A stretch of 64,000 nt of DNA from Myroides odoratimimus (GCF_030326305.1 NZ_JACAKB010000002.1:248001-312000); one strand, 5' to 3'; counted from the first letter of the stretch, positions 34,063 to 44,485 are shown. Numbers and translations are program-made. Notes: generated by a model not told the origin, from the letters alone.

Positions 34063-36453
34063 TTAATCTTTCTTTATAATTCTCCTTGCAAAATAATTAC
34101 TCATAATTGTTACAAAGCTTATTATAGAAACAGTGCTTATTGGCATTAATATAGCCGCTACTAATGGAGACATTTTGTTCATTATAGACACTGTAATACC
34201 AATCACATTATAGCTCAAAGCTAAGATATAACTTAATTTGATAATTTTAACAGATTTCTTTGAATAATTTAAGAACGATTTTAAATATTTAAACATTTTC
34301 GCATCTAGAATAGCATCACTTGCAGGAGTAAAAACATTAACATTCTCAGAAACAGATACTCCTACATTACTTTGAGCTAATGCACCTGCATCATTTAAAC
34401 CATCCCCTACCATCATTACATTTCCTCCTTCTTCTTGTATTTTTTTGATATATTCCAATTTCTCTTCTGGTTTCTGATTAAAAACCAACGAAGTAGAGCT
34501 AGGAAGAAGTTTTTCCAACACCTTTCTCTCACCATCATTATCCCCCGATAGAATAACTAATTTATATCCTATATTTGTTAAATTTTCAAACAATTCTGTA
34601 ATACCTTCTCTATAGTGATTAGCAAATACAAACTTCCCTTTGTACTCCCCATTAATTTGTATATGAACTGCTGTTTCATTTAATACTTGCTCACTTTGAA
34701 TTCCTAATAAACCAGGAGATCCTATTAGATAACTATTCTTATTTATTGTACCTAACAGTCCTTTTCCTGGTATTTCTTCAAACATCTCTGGTTTAACAAC
34801 CACCTTTGTAGACAAAAAATTATACAGTTTCCTGCTCAAGGGATGATTAGATGCTCTAATAATATTTCGAATATCACCTTGTTCTTCTTTAGACAGCTCT
34901 TCTCCCACATACTGTATAGTTGAACTTGCATTGGTAGTAATCGTACCCGTTTTATCAAACACAATGGTATTTACCTTTGCCATTTGTTCTACGACAGTAA
35001 CATTTTTTAAATAGAACTTATTTCTACCATAAATACGAATAGCATTTCCTAAAGTAAATGGAGCTGTCAAAGCTAGCGCACAAGGACAGGCTACGATTAG
35101 AATTGCTGTAAACACATTAAAAGCAGCATTGATATCCACAAAAGCCCAGCCTATAAAAGCAGATATAGAAATCAGCAACAATACAGGGGTAAAATAATGA
35201 CTAATCGTATCTGTTATAGTTTTATACTTAATATCTACTTTTTTCTGGAAGACGTCATTACTCCATAACTGAGTTAGATAACTTTGAGAAACCGTATTCA
35301 CTGCCTCTATCTCAATAACGTCTCCTACTTGTTTTCCTCCTGCAAAAACTTTATCTCCTGATTTCTTTTCTACAGGAACAGCTTCACCTGTTACAAAACT
35401 ATAGTCAATAAACGCTGATTCTGAAATTAATATTGAATCTACAGGTACTAGTTCTTGGTTACGAATCAGAAGACGATCCCCTTTTACAACTTCATAGACT
35501 TGAATAGGTTCTTCTACTCCATCCTCTCCAATCTTAGTAATTGCAATAGGAAAATAGGATTTATAATCTCTTTCAAAAGACAAGAAGTTATAAGTGCGTT
35601 GTTGAAACAGTTTCCCTAATAACATAAAGAAAACTAACATAGTCATACTATCAAAAAAACCAGGACCTAAATCAAATATAATATCTATGGTACTACGGAT
35701 AAACATAACTATAATCCCTAAAGACATAGGAATATCAATAGTATAGTTTTTTGTTTTAATACCTTTCCAAGCAGCTAAGTGGTAAGGAGAAGCTGAATAA
35801 AAAAAGACAGGTAAAGAAATAAGTAATATAAGCCATCTAAAAAAATCCTTATATTCTCTCATCCAGATATCATCAATATTAAAATATTCTGGAAAAGAAA
35901 GCATCATAACATTCCCAAAACTAAAGAATGCTATTCCTATTTTATAAATTAAGCTTCTATCTATAGCCTGAGGTTTATCTTCATAGTTCTTCAAACTTAT
36001 ATAAGGCTCATAACCAATCTTAGTTAACAATAGCACCAGTTCTTTTAAAGATACCTTTTCCGAATTAAATGTAATAGTCGCTTTCTTTTCAGGAAAATTA
36101 ACCAATACCCTAATCACTCCTTCATTTAGCCTATGCAGATTCTCTAATATCCAAATACAAGAACTACAGTGGATATGTGGAATATATAAAGAAACAATAT
36201 TAGTTGTCCCCTCATTAAACTCAAGAAGCTTGTTAATAATTTCTGTTTTTTCTAAAAAATCATACTTCCCATTTGCTTCTTCTGGAGTAGCACCTGGAGT
36301 AGTCTCCATGTCATAATAACAGCTTAAATCATTCTCGCTAAAAATCTCATAAACTGTCTTACACCCATTACAACAAAACTCTTTATCATCGAAGTCAATG
36401 CGGTTAAAAGTAGTCACCTCATTACCACAGTGATAACACTTATTCTTATCCAT
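34063..36453 (-). CDS. ccoI: Copper-transporting P-type ATPase CcoI/FixI
   Basis: 796-residue P1B-type ATPase moving copper across the inner membrane for cbb3 oxidase assembly. An N-terminal zinc/copper-type region (CYHCGNEV, CCNGC) and one HMA-like domain with HCSSCIWILE precede the transporter core. Metal-translocation motif CPCALALTAPF, phosphorylation DKTGTIT, ATP-binding HPLSRKL and GDGLNDAGAL. Divergent from the FNR-type gene at 36570, with an operator between the two. Confidence 0.96.
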   Translation of the reverse strand: MDKNKCYHCGNEVTTFNRIDFDDKEFCCNGCKTVYEIFSENDLSCYYDMETTPGATPEEANGKYDFLEKTEIINKLLEFNEGTTNIVSLYIPHIHCSSCIWILENLHRLNEGVIRVLVNFPEKKATITFNSEKVSLKELVLLLTKIGYEPYISLKNYEDKPQAIDRSLIYKIGIAFFSFGNVMMLSFPEYFNIDDIWMREYKDFFRWLILLISLPVFFYSASPYHLAAWKGIKTKNYTIDIPMSLGIIVMFIRSTIDIIFDLGPGFFDSMTMLVFFMLLGKLFQQRTYNFLSFERDYKSYFPIAITKIGEDGVEEPIQVYEVVKGDRLLIRNQELVPVDSILISESAFIDYSFVTGEAVPVEKKSGDKVFAGGKQVGDVIEIEAVNTVSQSYLTQLWSNDVFQKKVDIKYKTITDTISHYFTPVLLLISISAFIGWAFVDINAAFNVFTAILIVACPCALALTAPFTLGNAIRIYGRNKFYLKNVTVVEQMAKVNTIVFDKTGTITTNASSTIQYVGEELSKEEQGDIRNIIRASNHPLSRKLYNFLSTKVVVKPEMFEEIPGKGLLGTINKNSYLIGSPGLLGIQSEQVLNETAVHIQINGEYKGKFVFANHYREGITELFENLTNIGYKLVILSGDNDGERKVLEKLLPSSTSLVFNQKPEEKLEYIKKIQEEGGNVMMVGDGLNDAGALAQSNVGVSVSENVNVFTPASDAILDAKMFKYLKSFLNYSKKSVKIIKLSYILALSYNVIGITVSIMNKMSPLVAAILMPISTVSIISFVTIMSNYFARRIIKKD

Positions 36454-36478
36454 AAATTATTGCTCATTTTACCTATAC

Positions 36479-36486
36479 CAAAGGTC
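36479..36486 (-). promoter_or_regulatory. Candidate -7 element (GACCTTTG) of ccoI
   Basis: Seven of eight match to TAnnTTTG on the minus strand, 25 bases upstream of the ccoI start. Its spacing to the FNR-like site is the same 36.5 bases as at ccoS. Confidence 0.55.
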
Positions 36487-36508
36487 TACGTTTAATAATG
36501 GAGAATAT

Positions 36509-36522
36509 ATGACATTTATCAT
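36509..36522. promoter_or_regulatory. FNR-like operator in the ccoI-fnr divergent region
   Basis: ATGACATTTATCAT matches seven of eight positions of TGAT-N4-ATCA. It is about 42 bases before the inferred ccoI start of transcription and overlaps the region just upstream of the regulator gene's own -7 element. Confidence 0.62.
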
Positions 36523-36532
36523 AAAAAATCAC

Positions 36533-36540
36533 TATATTTG
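36533..36540 (+). promoter_or_regulatory. -7 element (TATATTTG) of the FNR-type gene
   Basis: Exact TAnnTTTG, 29 bases before ATG 36570. The FNR-like site ends 10 bases upstream, where the -33 contact would be. Confidence 0.68.
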
Positions 36541-36569
36541 TAGAGTTATTTTAACAAAACTACTTGGTC

Positions 36570-37253
36570 ATGGGCAGATGTGAACAGTGTATTATTAGAG
36601 AATTTAGTTCTCTAAAAGCATTAACTAGAGAAGAGCTTTTAACAATATCTGAAACTAAAACGCACTTTATCGTAAAAAAAGGAGAAACCATCTTTACTGA
36701 AGGCGATAACCTAAATGGCGTATTTTGTATCAAAGACGGTTTTTGTAAATTGACAAAACTGAACTCTAATGGTAAAGACACAATTGTTAAGCTTGCTAAA
36801 AATGGTGACCTTTTAGGACAACGCTCTATCATTAATGAAGAGACATCAAATCTTACTGCAACAGCAATTGAAGACATGCAAATCTGTTTTATTCCTAAAA
36901 AAGAAATGATGGAATACTTCACAGATAACAATAAGTTCTCTCTACTTGTCACCAGAGATATCTGTAACCACTTAAAAGATGCAGATAAAGGCTTAGCTGA
37001 CCACACACACAAAACAGTTAAAGAACGACTTGCTATCATACTTCTAAAACTAGAAGAAGTTGGAGGGATTAATCCTGAAAATAATGCCCTGAATATTCAA
37101 CTATCTAGAGAAGATCTTGCTAATATGGTAGGTACTGCTACAGAAAGTTGTATTCGCTTATTATCAGAACTTAAAAAAGATGGTATAATAGAATTATCTG
37201 GTAAAAAGATCATTCTAAAAGACAAAAACGAACTAAAAGCATTAGCTCAATAA
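36570..37253 (+). CDS. Crp/FNR-family transcriptional regulator
   Basis: 227-residue regulator: cAMP-type nucleotide-binding beta-roll (about 15-125), long dimer helix, C-terminal winged helix (about 175-220). I start it at ATG 36570 (MGRCEQC); TTG 36564 is less likely. Cys4 and Cys7 form a CxxC near the start, with further Cys at 53, 59, 106 and 132, which could bind an oxygen-labile iron-sulfur cluster as in FNR, although the spacing is different. Recognition helix TESCIRLL keeps Glu192 and Arg196 (FNR E209, R213). It is divergent from ccoI and likely controls the cbb3 genes. Confidence 0.88.
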   Translation: MGRCEQCIIREFSSLKALTREELLTISETKTHFIVKKGETIFTEGDNLNGVFCIKDGFCKLTKLNSNGKDTIVKLAKNGDLLGQRSIINEETSNLTATAIEDMQICFIPKKEMMEYFTDNNKFSLLVTRDICNHLKDADKGLADHTHKTVKERLAIILLKLEEVGGINPENNALNIQLSREDLANMVGTATESCIRLLSELKKDGIIELSGKKIILKDKNELKALAQ

Positions 37254-37338
37254 TATCATTCATTCTTTAACGTAACTTTTTATCATTTAAACTTAGATAT
37301 CATTATTTAATATTCTTAAAATAATGTATTTTCGCAAC

Positions 37339-38361
37339 ATGATGAATGAAAAATATATAGAGCAGCTTCAATCTATTTTAAGCTCGCCAAAAAAGATAAG
37401 TATTATCCCTCATAGAAACCCTGATGGTGATGCCATTGGTTCTACCTTAGGATTATATCATGTTTTAAAAGCTTTAGGACACGAAGCATATATTATATCT
37501 CCTAATGACTTTCCTCACTTCCTTGCTTGGATGCCAGCCAGTGAAGACATTATAATCTTTGATAAGAAAAAAGAACTAGCTAATCAGATTCTTTCTTCTA
37601 GTGATTACATATTCACATTAGATTTTAATATTCTATTAAGAACAGGGGAAGAAATGGAAAAAGTTCTTGAAAAAATGACCGCTCCATTTGTAATGATAGA
37701 TCATCACCAAATGCCTGGTGACTATGCTGCATTAACCTTCTCTAACCCTGAATTTGGATCTACATGCGAACTACTATATACTATTATACAAGGATTAAAA
37801 CTAACTCATTTAGTTGATAAAGATGCTGCTACTTGTATATATACAGGCATTGTAACTGATTCTGGATCATTTAGATTTCCTAAAACAAACGCTAACACCC
37901 ATCGTGTTATAGCAGAACTTATAGATAAAGGAATAGACAACCCTGCTATACACAATGCTTTATTCGACAATAGTAATTATAACAGATTACAGTTGTTAGG
38001 TAAAGCGTTACAAAACATGGTTATTTTACCAGAATATAACACATCATATATATTCCTAACTGATAAAGAACTTAATGAATTCCAACATCAAAAAGGAGAT
38101 ACAGAAGGTTTTGTTAACTATGGTTTATCGATAAAAGGAATTGATTTAACCTTTTTCTTTATTGAAAGAAAAGATGAAGGAATTGTAAAAATATCACTAA
38201 GATCACAAGGTAATATGGATGTGAACCAACTAGCTCGTAAATATTTCGAAGGTGGAGGACATGTAAATGCAGCGGGTGGTAAATCAACCTTATCTTTAGA
38301 AGATACCATAACAAGATTTACAGACATCATTAAAAAGCATAAAAAAGAATTCTATGTATAA
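37339..38361 (+). CDS. nrnA: DHH-family nanoRNase/pAp phosphatase NrnA
   Basis: About 340-residue cytosolic phosphoesterase that degrades very short RNAs and 3'-phosphoadenosine 5'-phosphate. Motifs: HRNPDGDAIGS (DHH motif II-type), LDFNILLRTGE, MIDHHQMPGDYAA (the DHH motif), YTGIVTDSGSFRF, and the DHHA1 end GGGHVNAAGG. The frame is open from ATG 37324, but the TATTTTCGC stretch inside it looks like a -7 promoter element, so ATG 37339 or 37342 is preferred. Its end overlaps gldI by 8 bases. Confidence 0.92.
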   Translation: MMNEKYIEQLQSILSSPKKISIIPHRNPDGDAIGSTLGLYHVLKALGHEAYIISPNDFPHFLAWMPASEDIIIFDKKKELANQILSSSDYIFTLDFNILLRTGEEMEKVLEKMTAPFVMIDHHQMPGDYAALTFSNPEFGSTCELLYTIIQGLKLTHLVDKDAATCIYTGIVTDSGSFRFPKTNANTHRVIAELIDKGIDNPAIHNALFDNSNYNRLQLLGKALQNMVILPEYNTSYIFLTDKELNEFQHQKGDTEGFVNYGLSIKGIDLTFFFIERKDEGIVKISLRSQGNMDVNQLARKYFEGGGHVNAAGGKSTLSLEDTITRFTDIIKKHKKEFYV

Positions 38362-38905
38362 ATCTATTCAGTTTCTAAGTTTAGCATTATTTGCTGTTTT
38401 TGCTACTAGTTGTAATCAAGATAAAGAAGCAAGAAAACCGATATCGAAGTCAAAAGAAAGTATTATACAAAGCTCTGCTTTGAAAAATATGGATATGGTT
38501 AAAAGTGAAGAAGAACTCATAAGCCAATACATAGAAACAGATAAAGAAAACACATATATAAATTCTAAAAACGGTTTTTGGTACAGTTATAAAGAAAGAA
38601 AAATACATGACTCTATCAGACCGTCAGAAGGTAATACTATCATGTACACTTACGAAGTTAGTACATTAAAAGATAGTTTATTATATTCTACTAATGATAT
38701 AGGGGTACTATCTTATGTAGTAGATAAAGAAGACATCCTTCCTATATTAAGACACTCTATAAAACTCATGAAAAAAAATGAGTCTATAAAAGTACTTAGT
38801 CCTTCTATCTTAGCGTATAGTTATCTAGGAGACAGAAACAAAATAGGTAAAAACCAACCATTAATATTCACTATAGATCTAAAATCAATAGAAAAAAGTA
38901 ACTAA
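38354..38905 (+). CDS. gldI: GldI-like peptidyl-prolyl isomerase lipoprotein
   Basis: 183-residue lipoprotein: signal sequence with lipobox ATSC, and an FKBP-type domain in the C-terminal half (VYTYEV-like MYTYEVSTLKD, KKNESIKVLSPSILAYSYLG). Size, layout and place next to a second PPIase fit GldI of the flavobacterial gliding machinery/type IX secretion group. The key FKBP catalytic residues are not all evident. It overlaps nrnA by 8 bases and is followed 6 bases later by the cyclophilin-FKBP gene. Confidence 0.82.
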   Translation: MYKSIQFLSLALFAVFATSCNQDKEARKPISKSKESIIQSSALKNMDMVKSEEELISQYIETDKENTYINSKNGFWYSYKERKIHDSIRPSEGNTIMYTYEVSTLKDSLLYSTNDIGVLSYVVDKEDILPILRHSIKLMKKNESIKVLSPSILAYSYLGDRNKIGKNQPLIFTIDLKSIEKSN

Positions 38906-38911
38906 AATAAT

Positions 38912-39991
38912 ATGAAAAAAATGACAAGTTTAATTCTAAGTATTGTAGCATTAGCTGCTTCTTGTACTTCAGCGAAAACAGATTTACCAGATGGTTTATA
39001 TGCTGATATCAAAACATCAAAAGGCAATATCGTTGTAGAACTAGAATATGAAAAAGCACCAGTAACAGTTGCTAATTTCGTTTCATTAGCAGAAGGTAAT
39101 AACCCTTTTGTTGATAAACAATATAAAGACAAACCTTATTTTGACGGTATTACTTTCCATAGAGTAGAACCTAATTTTGTTATACAAGGTGGAGATCCTA
39201 CAGGTACAGGTTCTGGTGGACCTGGATATGTATTTAAAGACGAGTTTGACCCAAGTTTAAAACATGATAAAGCAGGTACTTTATCTATGGCTAACAGTGG
39301 TCCTTTTACGAACGGAAGTCAATTCTTTATTACACATAAAGCTACTCCACATTTAGATGGAATGCATTCAGTTTTTGGATATACTGTAAAAGGTCTTGAC
39401 ATTGTTAACGCTATCACTCAAGGAGACAAGATGGAGTCTGTAAAAATCATTAGAGTAGGAAAAGAAGCTAAAAAATTCAACGCAGTTAAAGTGTTTAAAA
39501 AATACTTTGAAGACGCTGACAAAGCTAAAAAGGATCAAGCAGACAAAGTAGAAGGTGCCCAAAAAGAATACGCTTCTAAATTCGCAGAATTAAAAGCAAA
39601 AGCTACTAAAACACACTCTGGTCTATCTTATGTTATCATTAACGAAGGAGAAGGGAAAAAGCCTAATATCGGACAAGACGTTATGATTGATTACGCAGGA
39701 TTCTTTGAAAATGGACTTATGTTTGATTCAAGCAACGAGGAATTATCTAAGCTTTTCGGTACTTTTGATCAAAGAAGAGCTAACGCTAATCAATATATTC
39801 CAATTCCTTTTAAATATGGTACTAAAACAGGTTTAATACCTGGTTTCATTGAAGGAATAGAACAAATGAAAATAGGAGACAAAGCAATTATCTTTATCCC
39901 TGCTCATTTAGCTTACGGAGAACGTGGAGTTGGTCCTATCCCTCCTAACACTGATTTAGTTTTCCAATTAGAAATGACTACTGAAAAGTAA
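38912..39991 (+). CDS. Cyclophilin-FKBP fusion lipoprotein (peptidyl-prolyl isomerase)
   Basis: 359 residues. Signal sequence with lipobox ending AASC, a cyclophilin domain (about 30-180; FHRVEPNFVIQGGDPTGTG, SMANSGPFTNGSQFFIT, HSVFGYTVKG), a charged linker (about 190-220), then an FKBP domain (about 245-359; KPNIGQDVMIDYAGFFENG, LIPGFIEGIEQMKIGDKA, GERGVGPIPPNTDLVFQLE). Both isomerase families in one envelope lipoprotein. Likely cotranscribed with gldI and nrnA. A strong terminator follows. Confidence 0.93.
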   Translation: MKKMTSLILSIVALAASCTSAKTDLPDGLYADIKTSKGNIVVELEYEKAPVTVANFVSLAEGNNPFVDKQYKDKPYFDGITFHRVEPNFVIQGGDPTGTGSGGPGYVFKDEFDPSLKHDKAGTLSMANSGPFTNGSQFFITHKATPHLDGMHSVFGYTVKGLDIVNAITQGDKMESVKIIRVGKEAKKFNAVKVFKKYFEDADKAKKDQADKVEGAQKEYASKFAELKAKATKTHSGLSYVIINEGEGKKPNIGQDVMIDYAGFFENGLMFDSSNEELSKLFGTFDQRRANANQYIPIPFKYGTKTGLIPGFIEGIEQMKIGDKAIIFIPAHLAYGERGVGPIPPNTDLVFQLEMTTEK

Positions 39992-40014
39992 TATTCCAAT
40001 ATATTTAAAATTAC

Positions 40015-40046
40015 AAAAAGGATTGACGTATGTCAATCCTTTTTTA
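40015..40046 (+). terminator. Terminator of the nrnA-gldI-PPIase operon
   Basis: AAAAAGGATTGAC pairs with GTCAATCCTTTTT around a four-base loop. Confidence 0.93.
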
Positions 40047-40132
40047 TTTGCACATACCATAGCATTCCGTATTCATGCATTTAGTACTGTATAAAACCAT
40101 TTAACATTCCTAACTACAAATCTATAGAAACG

Positions 40133-40163
40133 AAAAAAGACGTGCTTAAAACACGTCTTTTTT
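40133..40163 (-). terminator. Terminator of secA
   Basis: AAAAAAGACGTG pairs with CACGTCTTTTTT around CTTAAAA; on the minus strand it follows the secA stop by about 35 bases. Confidence 0.9.
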
Positions 40164-40195
40164 ATTTCACATCATTTATAATGACATATTTATTT

Positions 40196-43100
40196 TTAAG
40201 CTTCAGATACCTCTTCTGCTGGTTGTTCTTGTTGTGGTAAATCTGCTCTAGTCAAGAATGTCATTACCTCAGAATCAACCTCGAAAATAGTTTTTCTAAA
40301 TAATTCAAATGCTTCGAATTTATAGATTAACAATGGATCTTTTTGCTCATGCACAGCTAACTGAACAGATTGCTTTAATTCATCCATTTTTCTTAAATGC
40401 TTCTTCCATGCCTCATCTAGGATAGTCAAAGTAATGTTTTTCTCAAAATCATTAATTAATGACATTCCTTCAGTAGCATAAGCTTCTTCTAAGTTAGTTA
40501 CGATATTAATCGTTTTAACACCGTCTGTAAAAGGAACTACGATACGCTCAAACTGACCTGCATTGTTCTCATAAACATTTTTGATCACTTTGAATGCTTC
40601 TGTTGCACTACGTTTACATTTATCAGCATAAGCATTATAAACGATATCGTATTGCTTATTAGCGATAGCAACTACATCGCCTTTTGCAAATTCTTCTTCA
40701 CTAACTACATTGTTCGTACCGAAATTACGGATAATATCAAATTCGTAATTTTTATAGTCACTAGCTAATTTGTTAGTTTCTACAATACGCTCACATAGGT
40801 CATACATCATATTCGCGATATCCACTTTAAGGCGCTCTCCGAATAAGGCATGCTTTCTACGTTTATAGATTACTTCACGTTGTGCATTCATTACGTCATC
40901 ATATTCTAATAAACGCTTACGAATACCGAAGTTATTCTCTTCTACTTTTTTCTGAGCTCTTTCTATAGACTTTGTCATCATAGAGTGTTGGATAACTTCT
41001 CCATCCTCTAATCCCATTCTATCCATTAATTTAGCTACACGGTCAGATCCGAATAGACGCATCAAGTTATCTTCAAGTGACACATAGAACTGTGAGCTAC
41101 CTGGATCCCCTTGACGACCTGCACGACCTCTTAACTGACGGTCTACACGACGAGAGTCATGGCGCTCAGTACCGATGATAGCAAGACCTCCTAAGTCTTT
41201 TACTTCTTGAGAAAGCTTAATATCCGTACCACGACCTGCCATGTTTGTAGCAATAGTTACGATACCTGATTGTCCTGCTTCTTCTACGATTTGAGCCTCT
41301 TGTTTATGCAATTTAGCATTCAACACATTGTGTCTAATACCACGCATTTTCAATGATCTACTTAATAACTCAGAAATTTCAACTGATGTTGTACCGATCA
41401 ACACTGGACGTCCAGCATTTGATAACTCTACTACATCCTCGATTACTGCTTTAAATTTCTCACGTACCGAACGATAAATCTTATCTTCTTTATCATGACG
41501 AGCAATACCTCTATTTGTAGGAATCTCTACAACGTCTAATTTATAAATCTGTAAGAACTCACCTGCTTCTGTAATCGCCGTACCAGTCATACCTCCTAGT
41601 TTGTTATACATACGGAAGTAGTTCTGTAATGTAATTGTAGCAAATGTTTGAGTAGCTGCTTCAATTTTCACATTCTCTTTAGCCTCGATAGCTTGGTGTA
41701 ATCCATCTGAGTAACGACGTCCATCCATGATACGTCCTGTTTGCTCATCTACGATCATAATTTTGTTATCCATTACTACATACTCTGTATCTTTTTCGAA
41801 TAGAGTATAAGCTTTTAATAACTGGCTTAAAGTGTGGATACGCTCACTTTTCACTCCGAAGTCTTGGAACAATACTTCTTTTGCTTCAGCCTCTTCATCC
41901 TTAGATAAGTTTAGCGCTTCGATCTTAGCGATTTCAACACCGATATCTGGAAGTACAAAGAAGTTTTGATCTGTATCTTTTGATAAGAATTGAATACCTA
42001 AGTCCGTTAACTGTACTTGATTATTCTTTTCTTCGATCACGAAGTATAAAGCCTCATCTACTTTATGCATTTCTCTATTGTTATCCTGCATATAGTAGTT
42101 CTCTGTTTTTTGAAGTAATTGTTTTACTCCTTCTTCACTTAAGAACTTAATTAACGCTTTATTCTTAGGTAAACTTCTATATGCTCTAAACAATAAGAAT
42201 CCACCTTCTTTAGTATTTCCTTCACGAATTAATTTTTTAGCTTCTGCTAAGAATCCGTTAGCTAGCTTTCTTTGCATTTCTACTAGGTTAGCTACTTCTG
42301 GTTTTAATTCATTAAATTCATGACGATCTCCTTGCGGTACAGGTCCAGAAATAATCAATGGCGTTCTAGCATCATCGATTAATACAGAATCCACCTCATC
42401 CACGATTGCAAAGTTGTGTTTTCTCTGTACTAATTCTTCTGGAGTATGTGCCATATTATCACGTAGGTAATCAAAACCGAATTCGTTATTTGTACCGTAT
42501 GTAATATCTGCTGCATAAGCCGCTTTTCTACCTGGAGAGTTTGGTTGGTGATTATCAATACAATCAACAGTCATTCCGTGGAACTCGAACAATGGAGCTT
42601 TCCACTGACTATCACGTTTTGCTAAGTAATCATTCACTGTTACTAAGTGAACTCCATTTCCTGTTAATGCATTCAAGTACAATGGTGAAGTTGCTACTAA
42701 TGTTTTCCCTTCCCCTGTATGCATCTCTGCAATTTTACCTTGGTGTAATACGATTCCCCCGATTAACTGTACATCATAGTGAATCATGTCCCAAGTAACT
42801 TGTTTTCCTGCTGCAGACCAGGTATTAGCCCAGTGTGCCTTATCCTCTACGATAGTCACATAAGGTTTAGTCTCTGCGAAGATTCTATCTTGTTCTGTTG
42901 CAGTAACGATTACTGTTTCATTTTCTTTGAATCGACGAGCTGTTTCTTTTACTACTGCGAATGCCTCTGGTAGAATATCCAATAGCAATTTCTCAGAGTT
43001 GTTATAAGCCTCTTTTTCTAAGCTATCAATGCTAGCGTAGATAGACTCTCTCTTATCGATATCTTGCGTTTTCTCAATTTCTTCTTTATAAGAAGCGATT

Positions 43101-43297
43101 TTAGCATCTTGATCTGCTCTAGACTGCTGTATCTTTTCTTTGAAGTAAATTGTTTTCGCTCTTAGTTCATCGTTTGAAAGGCTAGATAAAGCTCCTTCAT
43201 ACGTTTTTATTTTCTCAATTAAAGGCTTGATGTCTTTGATATCTCTTTCTGATTTATCTCCTACAAACACCTTTAATATGCTGTTTATGATACTCAT
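40196..43297 (-). CDS. secA: Preprotein translocase ATPase SecA
   Basis: 1033-residue motor of Sec export. Walker [12 protein letters not shown] (Lys198), [12 protein letters not shown], the DEVDS helicase box in [15 protein letters not shown], and motif VI-like [27 protein letters not shown]. Residues about 50-110 and 320-480 include insertions typical of Bacteroidota. It ends [10 protein letters not shown] with no C-terminal zinc-binding Cys/His tail. Single gene. Confidence 0.98.
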   Translation of the reverse strand: MSIINSILKVFVGDKSERDIKDIKPLIEKIKTYEGALSSLSNDELRAKTIYFKEKIQQSRADQDAKIASYKEEIEKTQDIDKRESIYASIDSLEKEAYNNSEKLLLDILPEAFAVVKETARRFKENETVIVTATEQDRIFAETKPYVTIVEDKAHWANTWSAAGKQVTWDMIHYDVQLIGGIVLHQGKIAEMHTGEGKTLVATSPLYLNALTGNGVHLVTVNDYLAKRDSQWKAPLFEFHGMTVDCIDNHQPNSPGRKAAYAADITYGTNNEFGFDYLRDNMAHTPEELVQRKHNFAIVDEVDSVLIDDARTPLIISGPVPQGDRHEFNELKPEVANLVEMQRKLANGFLAEAKKLIREGNTKEGGFLLFRAYRSLPKNKALIKFLSEEGVKQLLQKTENYYMQDNNREMHKVDEALYFVIEEKNNQVQLTDLGIQFLSKDTDQNFFVLPDIGVEIAKIEALNLSKDEEAEAKEVLFQDFGVKSERIHTLSQLLKAYTLFEKDTEYVVMDNKIMIVDEQTGRIMDGRRYSDGLHQAIEAKENVKIEAATQTFATITLQNYFRMYNKLGGMTGTAITEAGEFLQIYKLDVVEIPTNRGIARHDKEDKIYRSVREKFKAVIEDVVELSNAGRPVLIGTTSVEISELLSRSLKMRGIRHNVLNAKLHKQEAQIVEEAGQSGIVTIATNMAGRGTDIKLSQEVKDLGGLAIIGTERHDSRRVDRQLRGRAGRQGDPGSSQFYVSLEDNLMRLFGSDRVAKLMDRMGLEDGEVIQHSMMTKSIERAQKKVEENNFGIRKRLLEYDDVMNAQREVIYKRRKHALFGERLKVDIANMMYDLCERIVETNKLASDYKNYEFDIIRNFGTNNVVSEEEFAKGDVVAIANKQYDIVYNAYADKCKRSATEAFKVIKNVYENNAGQFERIVVPFTDGVKTINIVTNLEEAYATEGMSLINDFEKNITLTILDEAWKKHLRKMDELKQSVQLAVHEQKDPLLIYKFEAFELFRKTIFEVDSEVMTFLTRADLPQQEQPAEEVSEA

Positions 43298-43346
43298 AAA
43301 TTTATGTGGTTTATTTTTTTATTACTGTCAAATCGTAAAATTAAAT

Positions 43347-43376
43347 AAAAAAAAAGCCTTTTTAGAGGCTTTTTTC
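43347..43376 (-). terminator. Terminator of the DUF2795 gene
   Basis: AAAAAGCCT (43351-43359) pairs with AGGCTTTTT (43366-43374); flanked by A/T runs on both sides. Confidence 0.85.
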
Positions 43377-43387
43377 TTATCTATATC

Positions 43388-43609
43388 TTAATACTCATCC
43401 TCGTTCCAAAGGTAATCTTCGTCAGTCGGATAGTCTGGCCATATCTCTTCCATTGATTCATAGATCTCTCCCTCATCTTCTATAGATTGAAGGTTTTCTA
43501 CTACCTCTAGAGGAGCACCTGTTCTAATTGCATAATCAATAAGCTCATCTTTCGTCGCAGGCCATGGAGCATCACTTAGGTAAGATGCTAATTCTAATGT
43601 CCAATACAT
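43388..43609 (-). CDS. DUF2795 family protein
   Basis: 73-residue acidic cytosolic protein. The central WPATKDELIDYAIRTGAPLE is the DUF2795 pattern, in which a short helix bundle resembles a DNA- or RNA-binding fold; function unknown. The tail is unusually rich in Asp/Glu/Trp (WPDYPTDEDYLWNEDEY). Single gene between secA and the cobalamin adenosyltransferase gene, with a terminator behind it. Confidence 0.88.
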   Translation of the reverse strand: MYWTLELASYLSDAPWPATKDELIDYAIRTGAPLEVVENLQSIEDEGEIYESMEEIWPDYPTDEDYLWNEDEY

Positions 43610-43743
43610 CTCTATTCGTTTTAAATTTTTAATGCAAAAATAATTTTTATTATGAAATTATCAAGCTTTTTTTTATTTATTTCAGCTGTTTTCAAGAACG
43701 TAGCTTTTTAAAATCTACAGATTTTAAGAAAAATAACACTTTT

Positions 43744-44319
43744 TTAGTCTTCTTTTCTTGGAATCCATTTCACTTCTTCAGCCTGTAAATCAAAAGTCAA
43801 CTTTCGTGCCAACACAAAAAGATAGTCAGAAAGTCGGTTTAAATATTTTAAAACTGACTCGTCTACAGGCTCTGACTCATTCAGACTCACTGACAAACGC
43901 TCTGCTCTACGACAAACACATCTTGCAATATGACAATATGACACAGTAGTATGTCCACCTGGCAAAACGAAATGAGTCATCTGTGGTAATGATTCTTCCA
44001 TACGGTCAATTTCATTTTCTAACAGCTCTATATCCGCCACACTTATTTTTGGAATATTTAGTCTTTCTTTTCCATTTTTCAAAATTGCTTTCTCTGGATC
44101 AGTTGCTAATATAGCTCCCACAGTGAATAATCTATCCTGAATCTCTATCAATACTTTTTTATACAAGGGATTCATCTCTTGATCGCGGATTAAACCGATA
44201 TACGAATTCAATTCATCTACAGTACCATAACTTTCTATTCTGATATGATGTTTTGGCACACGTGTACCGCCAAATAACGCTGTTGTTCCCTTATCTCCAG
44301 TTTTTGTATATACTTTCAT
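43744..44319 (-). CDS. Cob(I)alamin adenosyltransferase, PduO type
   Basis: 191-residue cytosolic enzyme that adenosylates cobalamin from ATP. N-terminal ATP motif KVYTKTGDKGTTALFGGTRV (residues 2-21), then GTVDELNSYIGL, and FVLPGG near residue 117 with HIARCVCRRAERLSVSL. All fit PduO-type ATR. No cobalamin riboswitch could be recognised upstream. Single gene. Confidence 0.95.
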   Translation of the reverse strand: MKVYTKTGDKGTTALFGGTRVPKHHIRIESYGTVDELNSYIGLIRDQEMNPLYKKVLIEIQDRLFTVGAILATDPEKAILKNGKERLNIPKISVADIELLENEIDRMEESLPQMTHFVLPGGHTTVSYCHIARCVCRRAERLSVSLNESEPVDESVLKYLNRLSDYLFVLARKLTFDLQAEEVKWIPRKED

Positions 44320-44485
44320 AATATTGTTCTTGGTTTAATTAACTCACAAAGTACAACAAAAAAAGAATTGTATAATATTTATTCTCTAATCAAATAGCTA
44401 TTATTTCTAGTTGAAGACTTATACTCACTAAATAAAACAATGCTATCCCTAAAGCTAGTTACTTTTAAACATCAAATATCAACGT

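Noticed and set aside
44320-44485. Cobalamin riboswitch ahead of the adenosyltransferase gene
   Set aside because: The 166-base gap has no B12-box-like sequence and is too short and AT-rich.
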